From positions 1 through 5,326 of the forward strand of contig DYMC01000167.1 of NCBI GenBank assembly GCA_020721745.1: a DNA stretch of 5,326 nucleotides, given 5' to 3'. Shown here piece after piece: positions 1 through 5,247 of this stretch. Below the pieces are notes generated by a model. That model was not told the origin of the DNA, did not search any database, and was given only the letters and a program-made list of their open reading frames with translations. Every line of letters starts with the position of its first letter. Position 1 is the stretch's first letter. The stretch is from Lentisphaera sp. GTDB lineage: Bacteria > Verrucomicrobiota > Lentisphaeria > Victivallales > GWF2-50-93. The position numbers and the translations under genes were made by a program.

Positions 1-85
1 GGTGAAATATTTTTCGGAAAACATCAAAAAAGCAGCTTCTTTTTAACAGCCCAGGTGTGACTCCGAGAGTTCTAAATCCGAAATT
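1..85. other. AT-rich left edge with no recognisable gene
   Basis: The first 60 bases are open in frame 1 and end at a TGA (58-60), giving a 19-residue tail that I cannot assign. It might be the last codons of a gene that begins outside the window, but nothing supports that beyond the open frame. The stretch is visibly AT-richer than the genes to its right. An 8-base direct repeat, TTCTAAAT, occurs at 70-77 and 84-91, just before recognisable RHS homology begins. Confidence 0.4.
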
Positions 86-328
86 CTAAATTATTCCTTT
101 CATACTTTAGGTCTTGACTTGTCCAGCTCATTGACCGCCACGGGCGGAGTCGGCGCGGTTTTGTCTTCCTATACCCTAAGCCCTTCGCCCTCTGCGCTCT
201 GCTATCTCTACGACGGCAACGGCAATGTCATCGCGGCATGCGACGCTTCCGGAGCAATCACTGCGAAACTCGCATAATCTCCATTTGGTGAGAGGATATC
301 GGGGGCAGTTCTTGCATGTGGCATATGA
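86..328 (+). pseudogene. RHS-repeat protein remnant, interrupted by an in-frame stop
   Basis: Read in the frame of position 86, this encodes GLDLSSSLTATGGVGAVLS, then YLYDGNGNVIAACDASGAI, the hallmark of the RHS core (usual pattern GLDLSG.L.G.GGVGGLL ... YDGNGNV..L.DASG...A.YEYDPFG). RHS proteins are large, secreted or surface YD-repeat shells, often carrying toxic C-termini. Here the frame is stopped by TAA at 275-277, but the same frame then continues SPFGERIS, which matches the expected Y-S/D-PFGE motif. The TAA therefore stands where a Tyr codon (TAT/TAC) is expected. A second stop (TGA) follows at 326-328. There is no start codon and no upstream YD repeats: upstream the frame is already closed by a TAA at 44-46. 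I see the motif directly; calling it a decayed fragment is an inference from the stop and the short length. It converges on ruvC, which ends 59 bases further right. Confidence 0.7.
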
Positions 329-387
329 TTTTTGCCGGGGACATTCCCTTCAGGCAGAAGGCTCGGTTTCAAAAAATTATTTTGGGT

Positions 388-894
388 TCAAAGCGGTTTG
401 CCGAGGACGTGTTCCGCGCCGGGGCGGCAGGCGAGCTGCCCGTGGCAGATGGCGATCGCGATCGCGTCGGTGGCATCGAGGGGGATTTCGGAGGCGTCTA
501 TCGAGAGCATGGATGCGAGTATCTGGGCTATGATCTCCTTGCTGGAGGCGCCGCTGCCCCCCACGGCCATCTTCGCCTTTCTCGGGGCGTATGCGAAACT
601 GGGGATGGAGTTCTCCGCCAGGACGAGCATTATCGCGCCGCGCGCGTAGCTGAGTATCATTGAAGTCTTGATGTTCTTCGAGTAGAATGCGCTTTCCAGG
701 GCGGCGGAGTCCGGGTGGAAATTTCTGACAAGCTCGCGGATGCCGCCACCGAGGCGGCGGAGGCATTCGCTGTGCGGGGCGCTCGGCTTGTTCTTGATCA
801 GGCCGCAGTCAACTATCATTGGCGCGCCTTCGAGGAAATCCACCACGCCGTAGCCAGTGCATCTTATCGCGGTGTCTATTCCGAGGATGCGCAT
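388..894 (-). CDS. ruvC: Crossover junction endodeoxyribonuclease RuvC
   Basis: RuvC is the dimeric Holliday junction resolvase that cuts recombination intermediates together with the RuvAB branch-migration complex in the cytoplasm. The 168-residue product has nearly the usual family length (E. coli 173). The RNase H-like fold is recognisable from MRILGIDTAIRCTGYG at the start, ALESAFYSKN at 65-74, and DATDAIAIAICH at 140-151. By position the four acidic catalytic residues are D7, E67, D140 and D143, all present, with H151 after the last. The common family signature GIDPG...TGYG appears here as GIDTAIRCTGYG, so the Pro-Gly after the first Asp is replaced by Thr-Ala. The ATG lies 2 nt after the yebC TAG, so the two genes are almost certainly one transcript and ruvC may be translated by coupling. 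ruvA and ruvB are not in the window. No convincing intrinsic terminator is visible between its stop and the RHS remnant. Confidence 0.97.
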   Translation of the reverse strand: MRILGIDTAIRCTGYGVVDFLEGAPMIVDCGLIKNKPSAPHSECLRRLGGGIRELVRNFHPDSAALESAFYSKNIKTSMILSYARGAIMLVLAENSIPSFAYAPRKAKMAVGGSGASSKEIIAQILASMLSIDASEIPLDATDAIAIAICHGQLACRPGAEHVLGKPL

Positions 895-896
895 CT

Positions 897-1649
897 CTAC
901 TGTCCCGCGATCTGGTCGAGCACGGACTGCGGGGCGTCGAAATTGGAGAATACCGCCTGCACGTCGTCGAGCTCCTCGAGCGCGTCGAGGAGGGCGAGGA
1001 CCTGCCTCGCCGAGGATACGTCCTTCACCTCGTTGTAGTTGTCCGGGATCTGGGTTACCCCGGACTCCTCCGTTGCGATTTTCGCATCGGAGAGAGCCTT
1101 TGAAATGGCCTCGTGGCATTCCGGCGGGCCGTAGATATCGGCGCTTCCGCCCTCGCACTGGATGTCGTCGGCCCCGGCGTCGAGGACTATCTCCATGAGT
1201 TTTTCCTCGTCTGCGTTCTCGCCCACGACCACGAAGTGGGATTTCTTCTTGAACATCCACGAGACGGCGCCGGAGCCGGCGAGATTGCCGTTGCACTTTT
1301 CGAAGGTGGAGCGGATCTCGGCGGCTGTCCTGTTGCGGTTGTCGGTGAGGCATTCGACCAGTATGGCCACGCCTCCCGGGGCGTATCCCTCGTAGACTAT
1401 GTCCTCGAAACTTGCGGAACCGTCCTCTCCCGAGGCTTTTTTTATAGCCCTCTCTATGTTGATGTTGGGCATGTTGACCTCCTTCGCGGCGAGAATGGCC
1501 TGGCGGAGCCTCACGTTGGAGTCGGGATCGGCGCCTTTCTTCGCTGATGCGATTATCTCCTTGGTGAGCCTGGAGAATATCTTGCCTTTTTTCCTGTCGG
1601 CGGCGGCCTTCTTGTACTTGATGTTCGCCCACTTGCTATGTCCGGACAT
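897..1649 (-). CDS. yebC: YebC/PmpR (TACO1) family protein
   Basis: The 250-residue product starts with the family hallmark MSGHSKWANIKYKKAAADRKKGKIF and continues with PDSNVRLRQAILAAK, NMPNINIERAIKKA, YEGYAPGGVAILVECLTDNRNRT and GNLAGSGAVSWMFKKK, all typical of full-length YebC. The family is cytoplasmic. It was first annotated as a transcriptional regulator (PmpR), and members including mitochondrial TACO1 are now linked to translation, particularly through proline-rich stretches; which role applies here cannot be told from sequence. The ATG is preceded by a purine-rich Shine-Dalgarno (GGGGAAGGA on the minus strand, 1654-1662) with a short 4-nt gap, and no better start is available before the family motif. 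It is the first gene of a two-gene unit with ruvC, a frequent pairing in bacteria, and has its own promoter at 1679-1707. Confidence 0.97.
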   Translation of the reverse strand: MSGHSKWANIKYKKAAADRKKGKIFSRLTKEIIASAKKGADPDSNVRLRQAILAAKEVNMPNINIERAIKKASGEDGSASFEDIVYEGYAPGGVAILVECLTDNRNRTAAEIRSTFEKCNGNLAGSGAVSWMFKKKSHFVVVGENADEEKLMEIVLDAGADDIQCEGGSADIYGPPECHEAISKALSDAKIATEESGVTQIPDNYNEVKDVSSARQVLALLDALEELDDVQAVFSNFDAPQSVLDQIAGQ

Positions 1650-1678
1650 GGTATCCTTCCCCGATTTTGTTTTCGGGT

Positions 1679-1707
1679 AAAATACAGCAGGGTTGCGGGA
1701 ATTTCAA
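1679..1707 (-). promoter_or_regulatory. Predicted sigma70-type promoter of yebC-ruvC
   Basis: On the minus strand TTGAAA (1702-1707, 5 of 6 consensus bases) is followed after exactly 17 nt by TATTTT (1679-1684, 4 of 6). Transcription would start near 1672, giving a short leader of about 22 nt that contains the yebC Shine-Dalgarno. It is the best promoter pattern I found upstream of yebC. Experimental activity is not known. Confidence 0.6.
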
Positions 1708-1749
1708 TCGAGGCCATCATCGTCCGCCGCTGTGGCAGACATATTTCCT

Positions 1750-1774
1750 CCATCGCTTTGACTTGGAGCGATGG
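1750..1774. repeat. Perfect 8-bp inverted repeat overlapping the tRNA promoter -35 box
   Basis: CCATCGCT (1750-1757) and AGCGATGG (1767-1774) are exact reverse complements separated by 9 nt. The spacer contains the TTGACT -35 hexamer of the tRNA promoter, so a dimeric protein bound here would block polymerase. It has no T-tract and is not a terminator for either strand. It could equally be a chance palindrome. Confidence 0.4.
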
Positions 1775-1785
1775 CGATGTATACT
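1758..1785 (+). promoter_or_regulatory. Predicted strong sigma70-type promoter of tRNA-Leu
   Basis: TTGACT (1758-1763) and TATACT (1780-1785) each match 5 of 6 consensus bases and are 16 nt apart. The -10 box ends 10 nt before the mature tRNA 5' end, so transcription would start only a few bases upstream of the tRNA. That is the arrangement expected for a stable RNA promoter. Confidence 0.75.
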
Positions 1786-1795
1786 ATTGTTTTAA

Positions 1796-1882
1796 GCCGA
1801 CGTGGCGGAACTGGCAGACGCGCTGCGTTCAGGGCGCAGTTTCCGCAAGGAAGTGTGGGTTCAAATCCCTCCGTCGGCACCA
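1796..1882 (+). tRNA. tRNA-Leu (anticodon CAG), CCA end encoded
   Basis: The 87-nt sequence folds as a class II tRNA. The acceptor stem GCCGACG/CGTCGGC (1796-1802 with 1872-1878) is perfect. The discriminator is A, followed by an encoded CCA (1880-1882). The D-arm region GCGGAACTGGCAGACGCGC closely matches bacterial tRNA-Leu. The anticodon stem CTGCG/CGCAG is perfect, around the loop TTCAGGG with anticodon CAG at 1830-1832, so it reads CUG. The long variable arm TTCC-GCAA-GGAA has a GNRA tetraloop, and the T-loop is TTCAAAT. The T-stem (1855-1859 with 1867-1871) pairs at four of five positions and has a T-T mismatch at T1856/T1870 (standard positions 50/64). The gene has its own promoter directly upstream, and a repeat hairpin begins 3 nt after its CCA. 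Confidence 0.96.
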
Positions 1883-1885
1883 GAC

Positions 1886-1926
1886 GTAAATATTCACTGA
1901 ACCCTGTCATTTCAGTGAATATTTAC
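1886..1926. repeat. Hairpin H1 of element copy 1
   Basis: GTAAATATTCACTGAA (1886-1901) and TTCAGTGAATATTTAC (1911-1926) are perfect 16-bp reverse complements around the 9-nt loop CCCTGTCAT. The hairpin starts 3 nt after the tRNA CCA and could mark the 3' end or processing of the tRNA transcript. However, the right arm is not followed by a T-tract, so it is not a canonical rho-independent terminator. The left arm recurs exactly at 5148-5163. Confidence 0.9.
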
Positions 1927-2011
1927 TTGAACAAAATGCAAAAACAATGTTTTGTCGTGTCAAAAGCAAAGTGTTCCGTCTTGTTTCAAGCTGTTTTTGC
2001 ATTTTGCACAC

Positions 2012-2052
2012 GTAAGAGTTCAGTAAAATGACGGGGTTTGCTGAACTCCTAC
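2012..2052. repeat. Hairpin H2 of element copy 1
   Basis: GTAAGAGTTCAGTAAA (2012-2027) pairs with TTTGCTGAACTCCTAC (2037-2052) through 14 Watson-Crick pairs, one T-G wobble (2024/2040) and one A-C mismatch (2015/2049). The 9-nt loop is ATGACGGGG. Arm and loop lengths equal those of H1, and the loop is complementary to the H1 loop over all nine positions with one G-U pair. It ends 46 nt before the ricT start codon. Confidence 0.75.
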
Positions 2053-2098
2053 CCAGCTTCGCCGGATCGCTCCGTCAAACCATAAACATCGCCGGGAC

Positions 2099-3112
2099 AT
2101 GCAGGACCAGAACAACGTTCAGCCACAAGTTGCGGCAAGCGCGGCCGATCCGGCCGCCTCCATCCAGCCCCCGGCGGCCCCGGCGGTGGAAAAGCCGAAA
2201 GACATCTTCTGCGAGATAAAGATCGAGACAGGGGCCAAGTATGTGGCTATTCTTTCTTCCGTCCTCAACATCAGGGAGAAGGAGTTCTGCGTGATAAGGC
2301 GCGAGCGCGTGCTCGACTACGGCCAGATGGTGAAGACCTTCGATCCGGCCCATCTGCCCAGGCTCAAGCAGGCAATAGACGACAACTTCCCGAGGGTTGA
2401 CAGGAAGGCGACAATGCAGGACCAGGGCAAGGCGCACGAGAACCAGATGAGGGCGAAGTCGGCCCTCAGGACGGCGCACCAATACATACAGAATCTCAAT
2501 CTGCCGATGAAGCTGCTGAACGCGCACTACACCCTGGACATGAAATTGGCCACCTTCCAGTTCTCGGCGCCGGGCCGGGTTGACTTCAGGGAGCTGGTAA
2601 AGCAACTTTCCCACGGCTTGAACACGCGCATAGAGCTCAGGCAGATAGGGGTCCGCGACGAGTCCGCCTTGTTCGGTGGATTCGGCGTCTGCGGGCAGGT
2701 CCTGTGCTGCTGCAGATACATGAGGGAGTTCAGCTCCATCAATGTGCGCATGGCGAAGGAGCAGGATCTCCCGCTGAACCCCAGCAACATATCCGGAATG
2801 TGCAACCGCCTCAAATGCTGTCTCAAATACGAACACGAGGGCTACGCCGAGCTCGAGAAGGGAGTTCCCCGCAGAGGCGCTTTCTGCGACTGCGCCGATG
2901 GAAGGGGGAGAGTGGTGGACAGGAATCTTCTCACGCGCAAGTTGTCCATACAACTCGAAGAGACCGGCAAGGTGGTGACCTGTCCCGTCGAGGACGCCAG
3001 AGTGGTGTATCTGGAGAAATACAAGATTCCGCATGATTCAGCCGACGGGGCCGACCCCTATGCCGGACTCGACGAGGAGTCGAGGAAGGCGCTCAGGAAC
3101 CTCGAGGAGTAG
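2099..3112 (+). CDS. ricT: PSP1-domain protein, RicT/YaaT family
   Basis: The 337-residue product matches the PSP1/RicT family. The diagnostic region runs from LFGGFGVCGQVLCCCRYM (191-208) through SINVRMAKEQDLPLNPSNISGMCNRLKCCLKYE (213-245), equivalent to the family pattern G.CG..LCC...F......KMAK.Q...LNP.KISG.CGRL.CCLKYE. Conserved cysteines are C198, C203, C204, C235, C240 and C241, plus an extra C205. In Bacillus subtilis, RicT (YaaT) forms a complex with RicA and RicF that binds 4Fe-4S clusters and supports RNase Y-dependent mRNA processing; whether that role holds outside Firmicutes is not shown here. Residues 11-33 are a Pro/Ala-rich, probably disordered leader before the domain starts near residue 35. 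The ATG has only a weak Shine-Dalgarno, but a TGA at 2042-2044 closes the frame upstream with no other start codon between. The ligase gene follows 77 nt downstream on the same strand with no terminator in between. Confidence 0.9.
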   Translation: MQDQNNVQPQVAASAADPAASIQPPAAPAVEKPKDIFCEIKIETGAKYVAILSSVLNIREKEFCVIRRERVLDYGQMVKTFDPAHLPRLKQAIDDNFPRVDRKATMQDQGKAHENQMRAKSALRTAHQYIQNLNLPMKLLNAHYTLDMKLATFQFSAPGRVDFRELVKQLSHGLNTRIELRQIGVRDESALFGGFGVCGQVLCCCRYMREFSSINVRMAKEQDLPLNPSNISGMCNRLKCCLKYEHEGYAELEKGVPRRGAFCDCADGRGRVVDRNLLTRKLSIQLEETGKVVTCPVEDARVVYLEKYKIPHDSADGADPYAGLDEESRKALRNLEE

Positions 3113-3176
3113 AGCATTCGGGCATGGACAGGATGGGCTGATTTTTCAAAACTCCGCATTTCGAGCAAAAATATTT

Positions 3177-3181
3177 AGGAG
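3177..3181 (+). promoter_or_regulatory. Shine-Dalgarno that decides a TTG start
   Basis: AGGAG at 3177-3181 lies 8 nt before TTG (3190) and 11 nt before GTG (3193). The 8-nt spacing favours the TTG start, although GTG is a more common initiator. The choice changes the protein by a single residue. No ATG is available at a comparable distance. Confidence 0.6.
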
Positions 3182-3189
3182 CGGCCATC

Positions 3190-5151
3190 TTGGTGTCGAA
3201 TCTGGACAAAAAAGGGTCTGCCGGCCCCTTCGCGGTTTTTCACATCTACTTTGCGGCGGCCGCAGTCTTCCTGCTGCCGCTCAAATTCGGGAACATAGTG
3301 GGGGTTCCGGAGGCCCCGATGTTCTGGGACAACAGCTTCCTCTGGATTCTCGAGAGCTATCCGGCGTTGCTCTTTCCGATGGTATCCTGTGCACTGTTCA
3401 TATCGGCGTTTGCCGCGGGGGGAGGGGAGTTTTCGGTCGAACTGGACATGAAGGCGGCCATCGCTCTGCTGTGGCTTGCGCTGGCGGTTTCATCCCTGGC
3501 CGGATTTCTCGACGCCAGCGTCCTTGACTTTCCCATCATCTTCTGCCTTCATTTCTTCGGCCTGGCCATCTTTGCCTTTGCCGTCCTGGCGACATTGAGA
3601 TTGCGGGAGGATGCCGGGGACATCCTGCTCCGCGCACTGATTCTGGGGACCTGCGCAACCATGTTCTTCTCGCTGCACCAGATGCTATGGGGGTTCGAAG
3701 ACAGCATGGATTTTGTGAGGGAGAGGGAGGCCAGGACCGGGGTGAAGGTCTCGCACGACCTCTGGCTCAGGATAGAGCAGACGAGGGTCTTCTCGCCGTT
3801 TTCCCTCTGCAACAGCCTCGGAGCGCACATAATTCTAATGCTTCCGGTTGTCGTGGCGGGCATATTCGGCGACAAGGCGACGGGGCGTTGGGCGATGGCC
3901 ATAAGCGCAACGAGCATCTTCCTCTTCGTTTTCGACGGACACGGCATGGCATGGACGATCATGGCGGTTCTGCTCCTTTCTTTTTTGCTCTCTCTTCTCT
4001 TCACCAGCTTCTACGGAGAGAGATGGAGATACCTCTGCATTGGATTCTCCCCAGCCTTCGCCCTTTTCATGCTCTTTGTCCTGAAGCACACATTCAGCCG
4101 CGGGGCGGTCGCTTCGCTGGGTTTTGCGCTTTTCGCAATCCCGTTCTTCCTGAAGATGCCGAGAAGGATGAAATTCGCCTACATGGGAGCGCTCGCGGTC
4201 CTTTTCGTTGTTTTCTTCGCGGTGGTGAACCAGAATAGATCACTTCTTGAGGCTTCGTCTCTGCATGCGAGAGTGGACTACTGGCTCTGTGCCGGGAAGA
4301 TTTTCCTCGGCCATCCCGCCGCCGGGACTGGCTGGGGCGACTTCTTCCACGAATACACCACGATCAAAAGTTTTCCCGGGACCGAGACACCGCACACGGC
4401 CCACAACATGGTCCTCGACTTTGCATCGCAATGCGGGCTGCCGGGGCTTCTCGCCATTATTGGGCTTGCGTGCGGAAGCATTTTTGCGGCCGGCATCGGA
4501 GCTGCGCGCTCCGGCGGAGCTTTTTTCTGCCGCTTCGGCCGTCTGGCCATCTTTTGCGGGCTTGCCGCGTGGTTGCTGCACTCCCTGACGGACATCAACT
4601 TCCAGGTTCCCGCCACGATGGGGTCGGCCATAGTCCTCTCCTTGGTGGCGGCAAATGGCTCCTTGTGGAGGCCGCGCCGCCTCCCCTTTGCGAATCTCGC
4701 GGTTATGGCCATTGTCTTCGCGGTCATCTTCTTCTGCGGCAGGAGGTTGCGTTTCGAAATGGCCTTCGAAAGGCTCCACAGGATCTGCGATCCAATCGTC
4801 TTGGACGAGAAGAATCCGGACCTATATTCCCCCCGGTCCATGGAGAAAGCCTTGAAGGCCGCAGTGGTGGCCGGGCCATATTCTCCGTATCCATGGGCGG
4901 CGGCTGGAAACTACGCGCAGTCGAGGGAGAACTGGGCGGCATCGGAGAAATTCTTCTCCGAGGCGTTGAAGAGGTCTCCCGAGCGCGCAAGCTTCCACGC
5001 AAGGCTGGCGCTCGCGCTGGTCAGGATGGGAAGATATGGCGATGCCCTCGACAAGCTGAGACGGGCCTCGGAGCTCTTCCCCAACAACAAGGAATACGAG
5101 GAGCAATACAGTAAAATGAGAAAAATATTGGAGAGGAAAAATGAAGAGTAA
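3190..5151 (+). CDS. O-antigen ligase/polymerase-like (Wzy_C) membrane protein with C-terminal TPRs
   Basis: The 653-residue product is a polytopic inner-membrane protein. I count roughly 13-15 hydrophobic segments, including about 14-35, 57-76, 88-106, 112-135, 150-166, 210-228, 254-274, 289-308, 312-332, 339-358, 418-445, 458-475 and 509-527. The Wzy_C/WaaL signature is present: TFSRGAVASL (301-310), then HARVDYWLCAGKIFLGHPAAGTGWG (359-383) and TPHTAHNMVLDFASQCGLPGLL (400-421). R304 and H405 are the likely counterparts of the Arg and His regarded as essential in WaaL-type ligases. Such enzymes transfer or polymerise undecaprenyl-linked glycans on the periplasmic side. Residues 528-653 are soluble, with two TPR-like repeats near 569-600 and 601-634 (ENWAASEKFFSEALKRSPERA, then GRYGDALDKLRRASELFPNN), likely a protein-interaction arm. 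The substrate cannot be read from sequence; ligase and polymerase are not separable here. No other glycan genes are in the window. Its stop codon lies inside the left arm of the next repeat hairpin. Confidence 0.85.
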   Translation: MVSNLDKKGSAGPFAVFHIYFAAAAVFLLPLKFGNIVGVPEAPMFWDNSFLWILESYPALLFPMVSCALFISAFAAGGGEFSVELDMKAAIALLWLALAVSSLAGFLDASVLDFPIIFCLHFFGLAIFAFAVLATLRLREDAGDILLRALILGTCATMFFSLHQMLWGFEDSMDFVREREARTGVKVSHDLWLRIEQTRVFSPFSLCNSLGAHIILMLPVVVAGIFGDKATGRWAMAISATSIFLFVFDGHGMAWTIMAVLLLSFLLSLLFTSFYGERWRYLCIGFSPAFALFMLFVLKHTFSRGAVASLGFALFAIPFFLKMPRRMKFAYMGALAVLFVVFFAVVNQNRSLLEASSLHARVDYWLCAGKIFLGHPAAGTGWGDFFHEYTTIKSFPGTETPHTAHNMVLDFASQCGLPGLLAIIGLACGSIFAAGIGAARSGGAFFCRFGRLAIFCGLAAWLLHSLTDINFQVPATMGSAIVLSLVAANGSLWRPRRLPFANLAVMAIVFAVIFFCGRRLRFEMAFERLHRICDPIVLDEKNPDLYSPRSMEKALKAAVVAGPYSPYPWAAAGNYAQSRENWAASEKFFSEALKRSPERASFHARLALALVRMGRYGDALDKLRRASELFPNNKEYEEQYSKMRKILERKNEE

Positions 5152-5187
5152 ATATTCACTGAAGTATGTCCTTCAGTGAATCTTTAC
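5148..5187. repeat. Hairpin H1 of element copy 2
   Basis: GTAAATATTCACTGAA (5148-5163) pairs with TTCAGTGAATCTTTAC (5172-5187) at 15 of 16 positions; T5153 faces C5182. The loop is GTATGTCC (8 nt), different from the copy 1 loop although both contain TGTC. It forms the immediate 3' end of the ligase gene and may act on its transcript end, but no T-tract follows it. Confidence 0.85.
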
Positions 5188-5213
5188 ATCTAATAAAATG
5201 CGAAATCAACAGT

Positions 5214-5247
5214 TTTTTCATGGCAGAATGGCTGTCATCTTGAAAAA
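5214..5247. repeat. Internal stem-loop in the centre of element copy 2
   Basis: TTTTTCATGGCAG (5214-5226) pairs with CTGTCAT (5232-5238) and GAAAAA (5242-5247): 13 pairs including one G-T, a 5-nt loop AATGG and a 3-nt bulge CTT. The copy 1 centre has a much smaller stem at a comparable place. This internal hairpin therefore looks like part of the element's fold, with a sequence that is not conserved. Confidence 0.55.

Larger units (their letters stand above)
1886..2052. repeat. Nested palindromic element, copy 1 (complete)
   Basis: This 167-bp AT-rich block fills most of the tRNA-ricT gap. From left to right it contains hairpin H1 (1886-1926), a 15-bp perfect inverted repeat (1932-1946 and 1992-2006) around a 45-nt centre, and hairpin H2 (2012-2052). 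H1 and H2 are both 16-nt arms with a 9-nt loop. H2 is a diverged inverted version of H1, with roughly 28 of 41 bases identical after reverse complementing. The centre contains a small hairpin, TTTTG/CAAAA (1950-1954 with 1961-1965). A second, right-truncated copy starts at 5148. No ORF that looks real lies inside. CCAG occurs on both sides (1880-1883 and 2053-2056), but the left copy is not flush, so I do not call it a target duplication. The family is not one I recognise. Confidence 0.75.

Noticed and set aside
350..366. CCTTC/GAAGG hairpin between the RHS remnant and ruvC as a terminator
   Set aside because: The stem is only 5 bp and no T-tract follows in the direction of ruvC transcription.
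388..1632. A 414-codon minus-strand frame joining the ruvC frame to upstream sequence
   Set aside because: The part before ruvC overlaps yebC out of frame and translates to an Arg/Gly-rich string; ruvC clearly starts at its own ATG at 894, 2 nt after the yebC stop.
1886..1926. H1 as a classical rho-independent terminator of the tRNA
   Set aside because: The stem is long but AT-rich and is followed by TTGAACAAAA rather than a T-tract, and the same hairpin is part of a repeated composite element.
2003..2029. TTTGCA...TAAAAT as a ricT promoter
   Set aside because: The spacing of about 15 nt is short, the boxes are weak and both fall inside the repeat structure; I could not support a ricT promoter.
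1886..2052. Retron msr/msd-type RNA or CRISPR-like array
   Set aside because: There is no reverse transcriptase or cas gene in the window, and only one repeat unit per locus, in inverted rather than direct arrangement.
1880..2056. CCAG on both sides of element copy 1 as a target-site duplication
   Set aside because: It is only 4 bp, the left copy is separated from the element by 2 nt and belongs to the tRNA CCA end, and copy 2 gives no comparable evidence.
2075..3034. A 319-codon open frame on the minus strand
   Set aside because: It lies wholly antisense to the well-supported ricT gene, has a low-complexity His/Leu/Val/Arg-rich translation with no recognisable motif, and is a GC-driven shadow frame.
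5109..5119. CAGTAAAATGA shared between the ligase 3' end and H2 of copy 1 (2021-2031)
   Set aside because: An 11-base AT-rich match inside coding sequence with no extension on either side; chance is enough to explain it.
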